Positions 35,602 through 46,367 of a stretch of 64,000 nucleotides of DNA are shown in pieces; within the stretch, counting starts at the first letter, position 1, and each line of letters starts with the position of its first letter. Under the pieces are notes generated by a model. It made no database searches, had not been told where the DNA came from, and was given only the letters and a program-made list of their open reading frames with translations. The stretch is from Atkinsonella hypoxylon (Eukaryota > Ascomycota > Sordariomycetes > Hypocreales > Clavicipitaceae), in contig JFHB01000039.1 of the NCBI GenBank assembly GCA_000729835.1, positions 62,001 to 126,000 on the forward strand, read 5' to 3'. Both the position numbers and the translations under genes were made by a program.

Positions 35602-36609
35602 TCAGCTGTTCCGTTGTTTCTTGCCGGATGACATGTTAAACCCGAAACCTGCTGACTCCCGCGACCGTTTCTTGTCCATCTCCTCACGCATGATTCTCTC
35701 AGCCTCGCTCATCTTCTTTGGTTGGTCTATTTTGCTAGAATTTTTCGAGCCGCTTGCCAGCGCATTCTTCTTCGCCTGGGCGAAAACGTTCTTGGTCTGC
35801 GGCTTGCCAGCGAGCTTCATCGACACGCTGCCAAATCCAGATGGATTCAGCCCAGTTGAGCCCAGTTCCTCTTTTTGATTCTCGCCCGTCGATCCCGAGA
35901 GTTGTGAAGATGGCGAACACTTCCCAGTTGCACTGACTGCGGACGTAGTGTCGGCCGTGGGTTTCGGTTTTGAGCCAAAGGATAAGGTAATCTTCTCGCC
36001 CTCTTGTCTTTTCAGCTCGCGCTCTTCGTCCTCGAGTTCTTGATCTGCGCGCGAAGCCGCGTTCGCTTGCGCCCGCCGAATCTGCTCCTTAATCATCCGC
36101 TGCTCGAGTAGCTCGTCTCCCTGGTCTTGCGCCTCCTTGCGCCGCAGCGCCTCTTGCCGCCGCAAGGCTTCGGGTGAGTTATCGATCCACGCGATATGGA
36201 TTCCCTTGTCTGTTTCTTCTACTCGGCATATGCCCTCTTTGCCGAGGAATTTCGCAAAATCAGTTAGCGAAGGCCACTTGGTTGCATTCATATGGATGTG
36301 CTCCTTGTTGGCGATGTACTCCTGGTAGAAATGATTGATGTGCACTTGCTTTTCGCCGTGTCCCGTCTTGAGGAGTTGTAGGAAGTCCTTGAGAAATTCG
36401 TCGCTGAACTGGTTGATGAACTTCTTGGGATCCTCGCCTACCACGAGCATTTGGCGGACGTGGCTCTCTGACTGCGTGTGCATTTTGAACCCGTTGGCGT
36501 CCCGGCATTGCTTCTCGCATACCTGACAGTACCAGCGGAGCCGCTGTAGACCTTTGCTCTTCAGTTTGTTGGAGAGGTGTTTGGTCGAACCAATTTCGGC
36601 CCTGGGCAT
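35602..36609 (-). CDS. KIN17: KIN17 family DNA/RNA-binding zinc finger protein
   Basis: This is a single exon of 335 aa starting at the ATG at 36609 (MPRAEIGSTKHLSNK), the canonical Kin17 start; the frame runs 22 codons further upstream but that extension is unlike the family. A C2H2 zinc finger (WYCQVCEKQCRDANGF with the histidines in MHTQSESH) is followed by the Kin17 winged-helix domain (HGEKQVHINHFYQEYI, TKWPSLTDFAKFLG and RVEETDKGIHIAWID). Then come a charged coiled coil and a basic tail. Family members are nuclear and linked to DNA damage response and pre-mRNA splicing. The KOW domain of the animal protein is absent, as is usual in fungi. Confidence 0.93.
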   Translation of the reverse strand: MPRAEIGSTKHLSNKLKSKGLQRLRWYCQVCEKQCRDANGFKMHTQSESHVRQMLVVGEDPKKFINQFSDEFLKDFLQLLKTGHGEKQVHINHFYQEYIANKEHIHMNATKWPSLTDFAKFLGKEGICRVEETDKGIHIAWIDNSPEALRRQEALRRKEAQDQGDELLEQRMIKEQIRRAQANAASRADQELEDEERELKRQEGEKITLSFGSKPKPTADTTSAVSATGKCSPSSQLSGSTGENQKEELGSTGLNPSGFGSVSMKLAGKPQTKNVFAQAKKNALASGSKNSSKIDQPKKMSEAERIMREEMDKKRSRESAGFGFNMSSGKKQRNS

Positions 36610-37481
36610 CTTGAAGGAAGGTGTGATATTGCGACGAGAAGAGCTGACTTTGGTGAAACGTGGGGTCTCGAGCAATTGACCAAAGTCGCAAAGTCACCGA
36701 ATGCTTGATGGTTTAGTCTTGCGCGCCGAGAACGTGGAGCTTATCTTATCGGCTGCCCCGTTTTGTGCAAGTCCGCCGCCGCTATCATGCAGGGGCTATT
36801 ATATCTGAATAGTTCCCTATGTCGCATCCTATGAACCTCGCCTCATCCGTTCTACATTGGGCGACGAAATTCGGCAGAGAAACGCCAAGGTACACCGGTC
36901 CGAGAAAGAAGGAGGGCGTGAGACACGAGTGGGAGGATGATGAGACGGTCGCGAGGGCTTCCGCTGAGGCTATAGGCATTTAGTGATGACAATAGGAGCA
37001 TGTCTCAGGTCTCGGCGGTGTCAGCACCAACGCCATCATTTAAGAGTAGTGCAGAAGGAAAAAAAAAAAAAAAAGTGCCACTCAGCACTACGGAATTAAG
37101 TAACCATGATTAATATAGCCAGGCAATTATGTGTATGCGCTAATATGACTGTGTGCTTGGCGTTGGTTCTTTTCACGCATCACTGCTATGAAGCATGGAC
37201 TGATAATTATAACGATAGTAGATTTTTTTCATATACGCTCCTTGCACCACAATTATGTCAACACATCGCTAACTCAAATTACCTGAAATTATTCCCATAT
37301 TGCCGTATTCGTTACCCGCAATTGACCAAGCGGACGTCTAGACCGCAATACCCAAAACGCCGCCGTGTGCATAATCATGTCTTGTATAGCCAAGTGTTCG
37401 AGGTCATCGATAGAAACGATGCGACTCAGTAGCGAGGGTGCGATTTTGTTTCTGTCATACCATCCAGGGCTGATGGTTGCG
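36610..37481. other. Intergenic region upstream of KIN17
   Basis: In this 872-bp region I see a poly-A run near 37060-37074 and only short frames. An AT-rich patch lies around 37090-37260. Confidence 0.5.
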
Positions 37482-37676
37482 CTATATATTGCCGTTTGTC
37501 AAAGAGCTGCTCGTCGAGGTGGTGGTGCTTGTATTTGAGCGAGCGGGAAGAGAACCGCTCGCCTCCATCTGTCGCTTGGTGTGGTCGTGCATAAACCGAG
37601 AGTAGGTCGTCAAGTTTCGTGGAGGAGGGGGTGAAACAGGAATGGCAATAGCGTACGCATCTTGAGCGGTAGGCAT
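37482..37676 (-). CDS. Small conserved-looking fungal protein of 64 aa
   Basis: The ATG at 37676 opens a 64-aa reading frame starting MPTAQDAYAIAIPVSPPPP, followed by RNLTTYSRFMHDHTKRQME and a Ser/Thr-rich end. The frame itself is open further upstream, but that part looks like leader sequence. A TTTATAAA-type TATA box at about 37886-37892 would place the transcript start some 180 nt before this ATG. The MHxHTKRQM core reminds me of small conserved proteins in other filamentous fungi, from memory only. Function unknown; no signal peptide or membrane segment. Confidence 0.55.
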   Translation of the reverse strand: MPTAQDAYAIAIPVSPPPPRNLTTYSRFMHDHTKRQMEASGSLPARSNTSTTTSTSSSLTNGNI

Positions 37677-40295
37677 TTTGATAATTGGTGCGGTATTTAA
37701 GGATGATGGATGGAGGGGACTTTTATCTCGGTGATGTGTTGATGTTTTGTTTCGCAGAGCGATTTGGCTTCGGAGATGGTAGGGATGACGAGTTTGAACT
37801 TCAGATGGTGGAAAAGGCTTCAAGGGCTGGCTTTGATGAAATGCAACATGAACAACTAGGAATTCGAAACGGATTTTCAGGGTCTTTATAAATGAGGACG
37901 GGCCAACTCTCACTTGATCAAGGTCCCATTTTTCAAGTCTGGCCAGTGGTGGGGCTCGCCAAAAGTGGGGGGGGGCGCTGGCAGGCTGGTTCGGGGGCGT
38001 GAAAGGGGAGCGAGGGGTGGGCGGCGTAAATTGCACCAGACGGCGTCATGGCTAGCGGCAACTGTTGTCGCACTTGCGAGCACTTGCGAGCACTTGCAGA
38101 ATTAAGAGTAGAGCAGAGGCACTGGAGCGAAAGAGGATGGGGAAAGGCACTTGACAGGCAAGCAGGGGACCACAAGCGGACAGACACAAAGTCAAACTGA
38201 ATGCCAAAGACTTGTCAAACCAACCGACATAATCAACACCTTTTCCGGCCGTGGCTAAAGGCATCCTCACACAAGGTTACAGAGTGCTGCACCAGCCTGG
38301 CTGACTCAATCCTCCTAGTCTGCGAATTCACGCAATGTACTCCGTACTCCATCCATACGATGCACAGGCTTAAGCTTTAGCTTTGACTCATCGAAATGCG
38401 TATTCCGTACAGTCTGGTCGAATTCGTCCTGGTAATAACGGGCGCCCGATTTCCACTGGCTGTCATGATGCCATGAATAAATGACGGTGGAGAGTCTTTT
38501 GTTTTCGCCTTTCACAACAGGAGAGGCACAACACGGCAAGCAGGTACCAGGATGCGCCAATGTCTTAAATTTCCACCACTGCACACCCTCACCATTTCTG
38601 CGAGTAGTGTGCAGGGATCCTCGTCGCTGGACACTTCGAGACTCAGTGATCGGCAACCCCGGGCTGGGGCATCTATGGCGTAACGCGGCCTTGGCGGCCC
38701 TGGCGGCCCAGGATTTTGAGGCGGGTGATGATGGAGCAGATGCCGCCCCGACCCACAAGCACTTGCATGCAGAAAGGCGCAGGGTCCTTTGCACACCAGA
38801 TTAGTTAGAGCCAAGCCTTGATAAACTGGTTTTTGGTGAATAGGGGTGCCAGTTTCGCTTCATCTCTGAACTTTTGCCATTGGACATGGAATATCGAGGG
38901 GCAGACATTCGCCAGTCAAAGAATCCGAAGTGTGATTATGCACGGAGTATAGTATCAACAGCCTCACATTGTCTGACCTAAGCGACTGAGAAGAAGCTGA
39001 AATGCTTTATGACAAGGATCGCCCAGAGAGCTTGCGCAATGAGATTGTTGGCCGGCCACACATATTGACGGTTTCTAGTTGATCGAGCTTTCTATCTTCC
39101 GCCGACGGCCGACCAACACTCCCAAGCAAGCAAGCCTAGATGAGCCGCCAGTTGTCGCCAGGTGATTTTTCCCAACAGGGGTTGAATGCAAGGGGAATAC
39201 CTAAGGAGGAATAATGAAACTCGTACAGCACATAACGAGCTTGCCATTTCCAGCGTGACCGAATAGCCACGGCTCGAAAGCACACAGGCCACCGGCTGAC
39301 ACTCATCGACCATGCATGGAAAATTGAGGTGAGTTCGAGGCTCACTCACACTTGTTGGCGGTCACTCAAGAACGTTCAGAACAAACGGTTGAGTGTGGAA
39401 CTCTCTCACGGTGCGATGGAGAATGTCAAACCCTAAAACCTTGTAGAAGTTGGGGTAACCGACTGAGGTCAGCAGCCACGGCTGACGATGAGCAAATGCC
39501 CTCCACCCACCGTGTCGCCCGTGATGTCACCAGGCAAACGAAACGGTAGATCATAACCAGATACGGAGTGTAGCATGTCTACGTTACGGCGTCTACGTCT
39601 TTGCTGCCACCGTTTTGCAGCAGCAGTCCCAAGCAAGTGGCGAAATGGAGGCAATGTCGTGGAACGCTACAGTCAGAGTATCATTACGTAGCGTCGCATC
39701 GCTGACTGTGTCTATTTGCGAAGCGAGTCAAAGTTCTACAGGGCTTCACACAGCAAGGTCAGGTCGCACTCGGCTCGTAGAATAGCTAGCTATCTATCCT
39801 CCGGCTGTCGATCCATCTATCTAGTAGAGTGAGTCGAAGCAGCCACGAAACAGAACCCTTGAGATCGGGAGAGTTAGCAATGGACCTGGGGATCGCAGGC
39901 TCTATTCTATACTCCGCACTAGAGCTGGAGCTGGGCTCTTCCATCGGTGCGCACACATAAACTACTAAAGGTGGGATGCCGGCAGACCGTCGTCGAGTGT
40001 GCGCTATCCCTGTTCAGTAGAGAGTAGGCTCGTGCCAATCAACCGCTGCCCCGTCTCTGGTTCCCTGGAGTATCCGTACACGTACATACAGTACGGAGTT
40101 TGTCAGCTTGTATGTAATGAACCAAGGGTGTGGGCCTAATAACCCGCAATCAGGGTTGTGCCGCTTTGCACAATACGACCAGTTACTGTACCAATCTATG
40201 TTGACGTGCTGTACGGAGTAGACGCGACTGGCAAGGGGGATGACAGATGACATACCGTTGAACGGGGCCTTGTGTGTGTGGGCATCCCCAACTCG

Positions 40296-40327
40296 CGTAA
40301 GCTACGTAAGCTACGTAAGCTACGTAA
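40296..40327. repeat. Tandem repeat, 9-bp unit
   Basis: CGTAAGCTA occurs three times in tandem followed by CGTAA. Confidence 0.9.
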
Positions 40328-40636
40328 TTGGATAATCATAATCATAGGTTGTCGGCCTTGCCAATCCCGTACTAACTAAAGTCTGGCAACAACCTTTCAA
40401 CCTACCGTGTCGTATCCCACTCTGGTCATGGCCACGCGACAAAACATTTCCTCCTTTGAGCCTGAGGCCGGCGGGTTGAAATGGCCGGGCCACTGGCGGA
40501 TTCATTCCCATGCATTTGCAACCACCGTGACCGCTCACTGAGATCAAAGGGTGCGCATGCATCTCTCGCAAAATCGGCGCTCTCGCTCGATTGACTGACT
40601 CTTTGGCTCACTTCCCAACCTTGTGTGTTCGGAAGA

Positions 40637-40663
40637 TTGTTGTTGTTGTTGTTGTTGTTGTTG
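40637..40663. repeat. TTG microsatellite
   Basis: Nine TTG triplets without interruption in non-coding DNA. Confidence 0.95.
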
Positions 40664-41747
40664 GCCCGTCCGAAATCCAGGGTCTCGGGAATGGGGTGCG
40701 ATTTTGTGGGTATCGTTGACATCATGGTGGTTCTTCCAGCGGGACTCAATAGGGACAAACAAAGAGAAGTCGTCATGGCAAAATGGGGACAATGTCGTAA
40801 GCCTCATCCTTTCTCGAGGTCCATGACGCCCGCTGCCCAGGCATGCATACCGGTGGTCGTTGCTGCTCGTCCAGTGTGGCAGATTGGACATTGCAGGCAT
40901 GACGTTTTCCCATTCATAGCTTGCGCGACGCACAGTACGGGCTTGGCGCTGTTGCCCCGATGTGCCCAGTGATACAACTTGGAAACCTGGCTTGGATCGA
41001 CCTTTGAGGTACAATTTTTTGAAATTCGCAAATGAATCTTTGTTCCAAAGTCGAATCCCGCGATTGGCTGTTGTCTCGACGTTCAAACCACTGATTGGAT
41101 GACAACACTGATGACATGGTTCTCTGTTGCCATCTGAGCGTGTATGTATGTATGTATATTTAGTTCATTCTGTTCTTGAACTGCGTCGCAGTGCGTCGCA
41201 GGATGACATTCGCGGCGCTCGCTATGGCAGCCTGTTTCTAACGTCTGACTTTGATCGAAAAAAATGAAGTGTCAACGTAGGCTCATGACTTGATGTTCGT
41301 CTATGACTGTGAACTAGTCGTAGGATATCTTCGTGTCTTTGCATAACTTGCTATCATCCTGACTCTTCCATGTATAAGGTACTGAATGTTGGTCTACAAG
41401 CACAGTCTAGCAAGAACTCGGCGGTTCGTGTTGCGCAGATAGTCTCCGCTGGGGAAAAAGGATTTGTTCGATAGGGCGAGGAACGTCGGCGTCTAGTTTG
41501 GGGGATTCAGAGCCGTTGTACGCGTTGTACGGGCCTACATGTGTCTCTGTAACAGGTCCGAGGAGAACTAACACAACCAATCGAACTGAATTCGCGCCTA
41601 ACCACGCGCTTCGGGCAGCTATCTCGTTTCAGCATAAGTGGTGGTGCTTTGGGTTGCTAAACCTGACCTGCCCTTTTCACAAGGGCTTCCTCATGAATGC
41701 CCCGATTGCTTTCTTCTGCCCTCGGGGCCACTCAGAATTTTTTTTGG

Positions 41748-41783
41748 ATTATTATTATTATTATTATTATTGTTGTTGTTGTT
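41748..41783. repeat. Compound ATT/GTT microsatellite
   Basis: Eight ATT triplets change directly into four GTT triplets. Confidence 0.95.
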
Positions 41784-42000
41784 CTAGAACGAGTGACTGT
41801 TGCAATTGTCACGTACCTTGTTAAACCTGTCAACAGGTTCAATGTTGCCCAGGCGGGTGATATAAGCACCGAGAATATGGCGTTGCTGATTTGAGTCTTG
41901 TTGTCGACAAGAATACCAGATCCGGAAAGCTTAGCATGCGCGAGTTCTTACGGTGAATGAATTTTCTCAGTAATAGGCAAAGAAAGGGTTCCATGTTGGG

Positions 42001-42032
<32 letters not shown>
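42001..42032. repeat. Poly-A tract of 32 nt
   Basis: An uninterrupted run of adenines follows GGG. It could be a microsatellite or the tail of a retroposed sequence; nothing upstream looks like a retroelement. Confidence 0.9.
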
Positions 42033-42033
<1 letters not shown>

Positions 42034-42387
42034 AGAGACAGAATTTTGTGGATTATGGAGAGGAGTATTGATTGGCACACGCTTTGCGACTATTGAGCTT
42101 CAGACGCAGTGCTGCACCACAAATTACATCTTCAACATGCATGATGCTTCTTGAACTAGACTACATCGCACAGCCTGCTTTACCCAATGCTAACGGCGTG
42201 ACGAAAGAAACCTCATCAATGTTCAACGTTCATAAAAGTAATCGTATCGGACCAGTAATTACAACAGTACTTCACAAGCGCTCAAGAGAATCCTGTCCGA
42301 AAACCATCTTCAAGTCCATAACCTAAACCACGTAAAATATACCAGAAAATATCTCCCCCCTCCCCCCCCCCAAAAAAAACCCCATCT

Positions 42388-42915
42388 TTACCTCCCCGAC
42401 CTCCCCCTCAAATGACTCGTCCTCTTCCCACGCCCATTAGCCTCGTACCGCTCATACTCCTGCATCCAAAAGTCCCTCAGCAAAGCCAGATACCCCAGCA
42501 CCTTCCCGCCCAGGACAGCGCCATCCCGCACACTCTCCGCAAGGCCTCTGTTCCAAACCCAAGCGAGGAGCAGTACCACGCCCGCCCAGAACACGGCCCG
42601 CATCACGAGGCGCGTCCACCACGCAATCAGCCGCCGGACCCAGTTCATCACCACCACCACGGCCGTCAGGACCGCCAGCAGGACGACCACCCCCGTGACG
42701 CCCTGGTGGTCGACCATCAGGCTTATCGTCTTGTCGACCAGCGGCTGGGCATACGGCTGGAGCGACGAGATGGCTTTTTGGATCTGGAGCATGGCTGCGC
42801 GCTTGTAGATTTGCAGAGGGGCTCGTGGGTTGAGCAGGTGTTGGCGCACCGAGGCTGCTAGGTCCGGGGGGAGAAGCTCCGTTAGAAGCCGGGTTAACGA
42901 TGTCGATGCCGGCAT
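42388..42915 (-). CDS. APQ12: APQ12-like nuclear envelope/pore assembly protein
   Basis: This is a single exon of 175 aa. Two adjacent hydrophobic segments, GVVVLLAVLTAVVVVMNWV (about 74-92) and AVFWAGVVLLLAWVW (about 107-121), are separated by a short basic-aromatic hairpin, followed by a cytosolic tail that ends in Arg/Gly. The arrangement and the upstream SSLQPYAQPLVDKTISLM match the Apq12 family, whose yeast member is an ER/nuclear envelope protein needed for pore assembly and lipid homeostasis. Fungal homologues are poorly conserved, so the name rests on topology and order. Confidence 0.78.
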   Translation of the reverse strand: MPASTSLTRLLTELLPPDLAASVRQHLLNPRAPLQIYKRAAMLQIQKAISSLQPYAQPLVDKTISLMVDHQGVTGVVVLLAVLTAVVVVMNWVRRLIAWWTRLVMRAVFWAGVVLLLAWVWNRGLAESVRDGAVLGGKVLGYLALLRDFWMQEYERYEANGRGKRTSHLRGRSGR

Positions 42916-43638
42916 TGTTTTCTAATGTACGTGGCCTTTTTTTTTTTTCTTTTTTTTTCGGGTTCGAAATATCGGGTTGTGAGGCGTTCGAGGGCAAGAC
43001 GCGGTATGAGTACGGTCGCGAAGATAAAGTGTAGAGTGATGTGTTCTCGACCTGCCTTTTTTTTTTTTTTTTTTCCTCTTCTTCTGTCTACAGGCTGTCC
43101 AGGACGCCTGATGACGCGAAAATGGGAAATCGATCACGAATGGGGGCTCGATACTAGCGGGCTTCTTTGTGTGTTAAGTTTGTGTGTTAAGTTTGTGTGT
43201 TAAGATTGTGTGTTAAGGAAAGGCCCGTGGTAGACGAGGCGTAGTCGGCAGATGGGCGAACATGGGTTTCCACTTTGCAAACGTGTTCACACCGCGTGGC
43301 TGGCATGGATCTGACTCACATGTTGTCGCCGGTCTTTTTCATTAACTACTTAGTTACTTCAAACCATCCTGTACATCGGCCCACAAAATAACAAGAAAGG
43401 GTATCGAAGATAAAGCTCGAACAAAAGAGAAAAAAAAAAAAAAAGAATCACGCAAATGGTCCGTTGCACAGAACATAAAGGTGCTCGGCTTTGCCAAGCT
43501 ACCTTCGCTCTTTTGCCACATAGCGAACCGTCTTACGCCGTTCCTAGATATTTGACTTGCGTCCAGGCACCCTTTCCCCCAAAACTCCTTGCAAATTCAA
43601 AACGAGAATTCATCGGCTTCGTAAGAATGTATTATGTG
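42916..43638. other. Intergenic region with T tracts and a 13-bp tandem repeat
   Basis: This is the APQ12 promoter side and the 3' flank of the next minus-strand gene. It holds T tracts at 42938-42957 and 43057-43074, an A tract at about 43430-43444 and a tandem array at 43167-43218. No gene was recognised. Confidence 0.5.
43167..43218. repeat. Tandem repeat, 13-bp unit, four copies
   Basis: TTGTGTGTTAAGT is repeated four times; only the last base of the third and fourth units differs. Confidence 0.9.
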
Positions 43639-46367
43639 CTACGGGTTGCAAGAGGTTGGATCAGTGATGTTCTCCAGAACCTTCCGCGCTGCCTCAATTC
43701 TTTTCCGGTAATGTTCCTGGTTATCTGTACCTTGACGTGTTGCTTCGCTGAGCTCCAAGACACATCGTCCGAGGCTTGCGACTACCTGCTCAATTAGCAG
43801 TTGGTCGTCTTTGGATAACGTTTGAATGGCCGGCGAGTTATGACCGCTGCCTGCGCTGTCCTTGTCACAGATGCTCGCAGTTTCATTCATCAGAGATGCG
43901 GCAACTTGCTTGAGCTGGTAGTCAAATGAGCCGCTTGGTGTCAAAACACCACCATTTAAACGTGCCTTGTTGACAAGAGGGAAACTTCTGTTGGTCCCGC
44001 TCGAATCAAATGAGGAGACCGATGGCCTATGAAGCTTGGTCACAGTGCCGAAGCTGACAGGCTGGTGTATGACTGAATTGTGACGCGCATGCTTCCGAGA
44101 ATGTCCTGTCGAGTCGCTACCGCTACCGCTGCTGGTGCCACTGCCGGCGGTGATACCACTATTTCCGTCGCTAGCGCTGCCATGGCGGTGGCTGAAGCCT
44201 CCAAAAGTCGAAGATTTGGTCATCGTTGAGGAGCTGTCTTCCTCTTTCTGATATGTCGGTGCCTCAGATCTATCTTCTGTCTGAATTGACTGAGAGACTG
44301 AGCTGCGGGACTCAGTCCTGTTCTCGCTTGCAGTGGCGAAACTGTCAATGGAGTTCAGGGTATCAATGCTGCGACGTCGCGGACAAGTCGCCGCCGGCCC
44401 ACGCGTCGTTTCGACAGAGTCATCTGTATCAACGCTGCTGAAGCTGTCACTTCTGCTCATTCCTTGCCGGCTAAGCGTGCCCATGGCGGAATGCAAGAAG
44501 AAATGTTCATAGTCAAAGGCGTCTTCCCGATCTTCGTGAGATATATCCACTGGGTCTTGGTGAGTGTCGTGATAGAGAGACTCTCCACTTTCGCTTATAT
44601 CGTCTTGGAGAGTATTCTTATCCTCTCCGTTCCTCTCGGGAGCCAAGGACCTGTCTTCGGCACCCATGTCCTCTTCATCACACTGTCGCTGCTCATCTTG
44701 GTTCTGGCCGTCTACAACAGGCAAGTCCTCCTTGGCACCAAGTGGTTGCAAGTCGTGAGATTTGTGCGATGTAGCCGTTGTAGATTTTGTTTGTCTCTCG
44801 TCTTGGCGAGGTGACGGCTGCTCGTTAAGCTTCAGGGTTTGCAATTTCTGGGTTTCTGGTATCGAGGCAGTCCCATTCAGGGCAGTTTCTGAAACAAAGC
44901 TCTCTGGCTCGGAAGAAGAAGTAACCTTCTGGCTAGCAAATCCTGGGTCTTGGGGGGCATTGGTAAATGGACTTAAAGCCCTCAAAGTTTGCAGACTACG
45001 CCTCTTCAACTTGTCTTGCTTTGCCTGCTCCCTGAGAGTTGAAATCTTGCCCTTCAGGCCTTGCATCTGATCTTGTAGGTCGCGCATCTGAGCTACCGAG
45101 GAAGACCTTGTCATACCAGCATCTCCATATGAACCAGAGTTTGGGCCCTTCAAACTCTGCAGTCGGCTGCTCGAGCGGCTATGTGACTCATCTTCTGCAT
45201 CTTCAATCTCATCAAGAGATTCCAGGGTTGAGTCAATCGAGTAGAGAGATGGCCTCAGAGATCCAGGACTGCTCTTAGCTCCCACGGTATCGGCACTCCT
45301 AGACAGGGGCAAATGCTGTCGATACCCGCCAGCAGCGCCAAGAGCACTGGCGGATCGTTGAGGGAGCATTACTGGTCGCATGGCCACCTGCGGGCCATTA
45401 TCACTTACATTTCTCGAATGGCTTCTAGCAGAGGACTGTGTCCTGTCATTAAACAAGCCATTGGGGCGAACGCCGCTTGGGGACGGAGTCGATCCATCCG
45501 ACACAGAGGAGTAGCTGAATGTTCTCGCCCTGTTTAAATTCCCTTCCATAGCCTACTATCTGATTAGTAAGGTTGATACTTACCTCATAGCCCCGCGTAA
45601 TCATGATCAAATCTTTGAGTTTTACTTACCGTAAGGCGACGCTTGGCGTTGGCAAGTATTTTTTCGGCTCGTTTGCTTATCGAGCTGGTGGATAAACTAT
45701 CCTCATTCAGTGCCTGAACGGACGAGAGAATCGCAGCACCACGGGTTTGAACAGACTTTTCATCCACGCATTCGCTGGGGAGACTCTCTTCGTCATCGCC
45801 TTGAAAACTGCTATCACCCACGCTGACGGAGTCGTCAAAGTCATCGAAGGTTCCGTCTGGAGCTTCAGTGGTATGTATCGTGCTCGTAGATTCGATGGAT
45901 AGCCGACGTTCGCGCTTGGTAGTATTTGTGCGTTTTTTCACTGTCTTTTTGCCTATCGTCGGCGAGGATCGCAGAGGCGTACCACTGCCGACAGTACTTG
46001 CACTTGCGCTCGATGAGTTTTGACTTGATTGGCAACCAAGAGTACTCTCAACCTCGGTAACCTCGCCTATATCGGACAGCATAGTGCCATTCCCATATAT
46101 TATGGGTGTGGCGGGAGTAAGTGGTGCAGAAATATAACCAGTTGACGAAAAATCGTGGAAGACATCGGGGTGTTGAGCATTATTCCACATGGTCACAGGC
46201 GAACGCGATCGATCTTGGGGCGTCACGGCCTCATCATAATCTGGCAGGATCATATCGGGGTTCGTCAACGTCGGCGACCCTGTTTGAGAGCGATGGGGCA
46301 AGAACGTCGAGCCGAAGTCATCGTGGTGAACTTGGCGGCCATTGTTGTCCATTGAGTGGGTTGTCAT
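43639..46367 (-). CDS. Large serine-rich coiled-coil fungal protein of unknown function
   Basis: Two exons (45630-46367 and 43639-45552) give 883 aa. The ATG at 46367 is the first in the frame, although the frame stays open upstream and a 5' exon is possible. The intron is phase 0 between GTAAGT and the TAG before GCTATGGAAGG; earlier AG acceptors would bring in a stop. Exon 1 is Ser/Thr-rich and contains a basic KKTVKKRTNTTKRERRLS cluster. Exon 2 has a short conserved coiled coil, SSSVAQMRDLQDQMQGLKG to LREQAKQDKLKRRSLQTL, then acidic and Ser-rich regions and a helical C-terminus. I recall the coiled-coil motif from other Sordariomycetes, but no function can be assigned. Confidence 0.82.

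Larger units (their letters stand above)
37677..42387. other. Gene-poor region rich in simple repeats
   Basis: Only short shadow-like frames are present over 4.7 kb. The stretch holds a run of G near 37968, four or more TAYTCCGTA/TACGGAGT motifs (38338, 38401, 39562, 40092, 40212), a 9-bp tandem repeat, two trinucleotide microsatellites and a 32-nt poly-A tract. No gene was recognised. Confidence 0.5.

Noticed and set aside
37106..37432. A 108-codon plus-strand frame with a hydrophobic start
   Set aside because: It lies in AT-rich intergenic DNA, and the hydrophobic segment is short and has no typical signal-peptide cleavage site or later domain.
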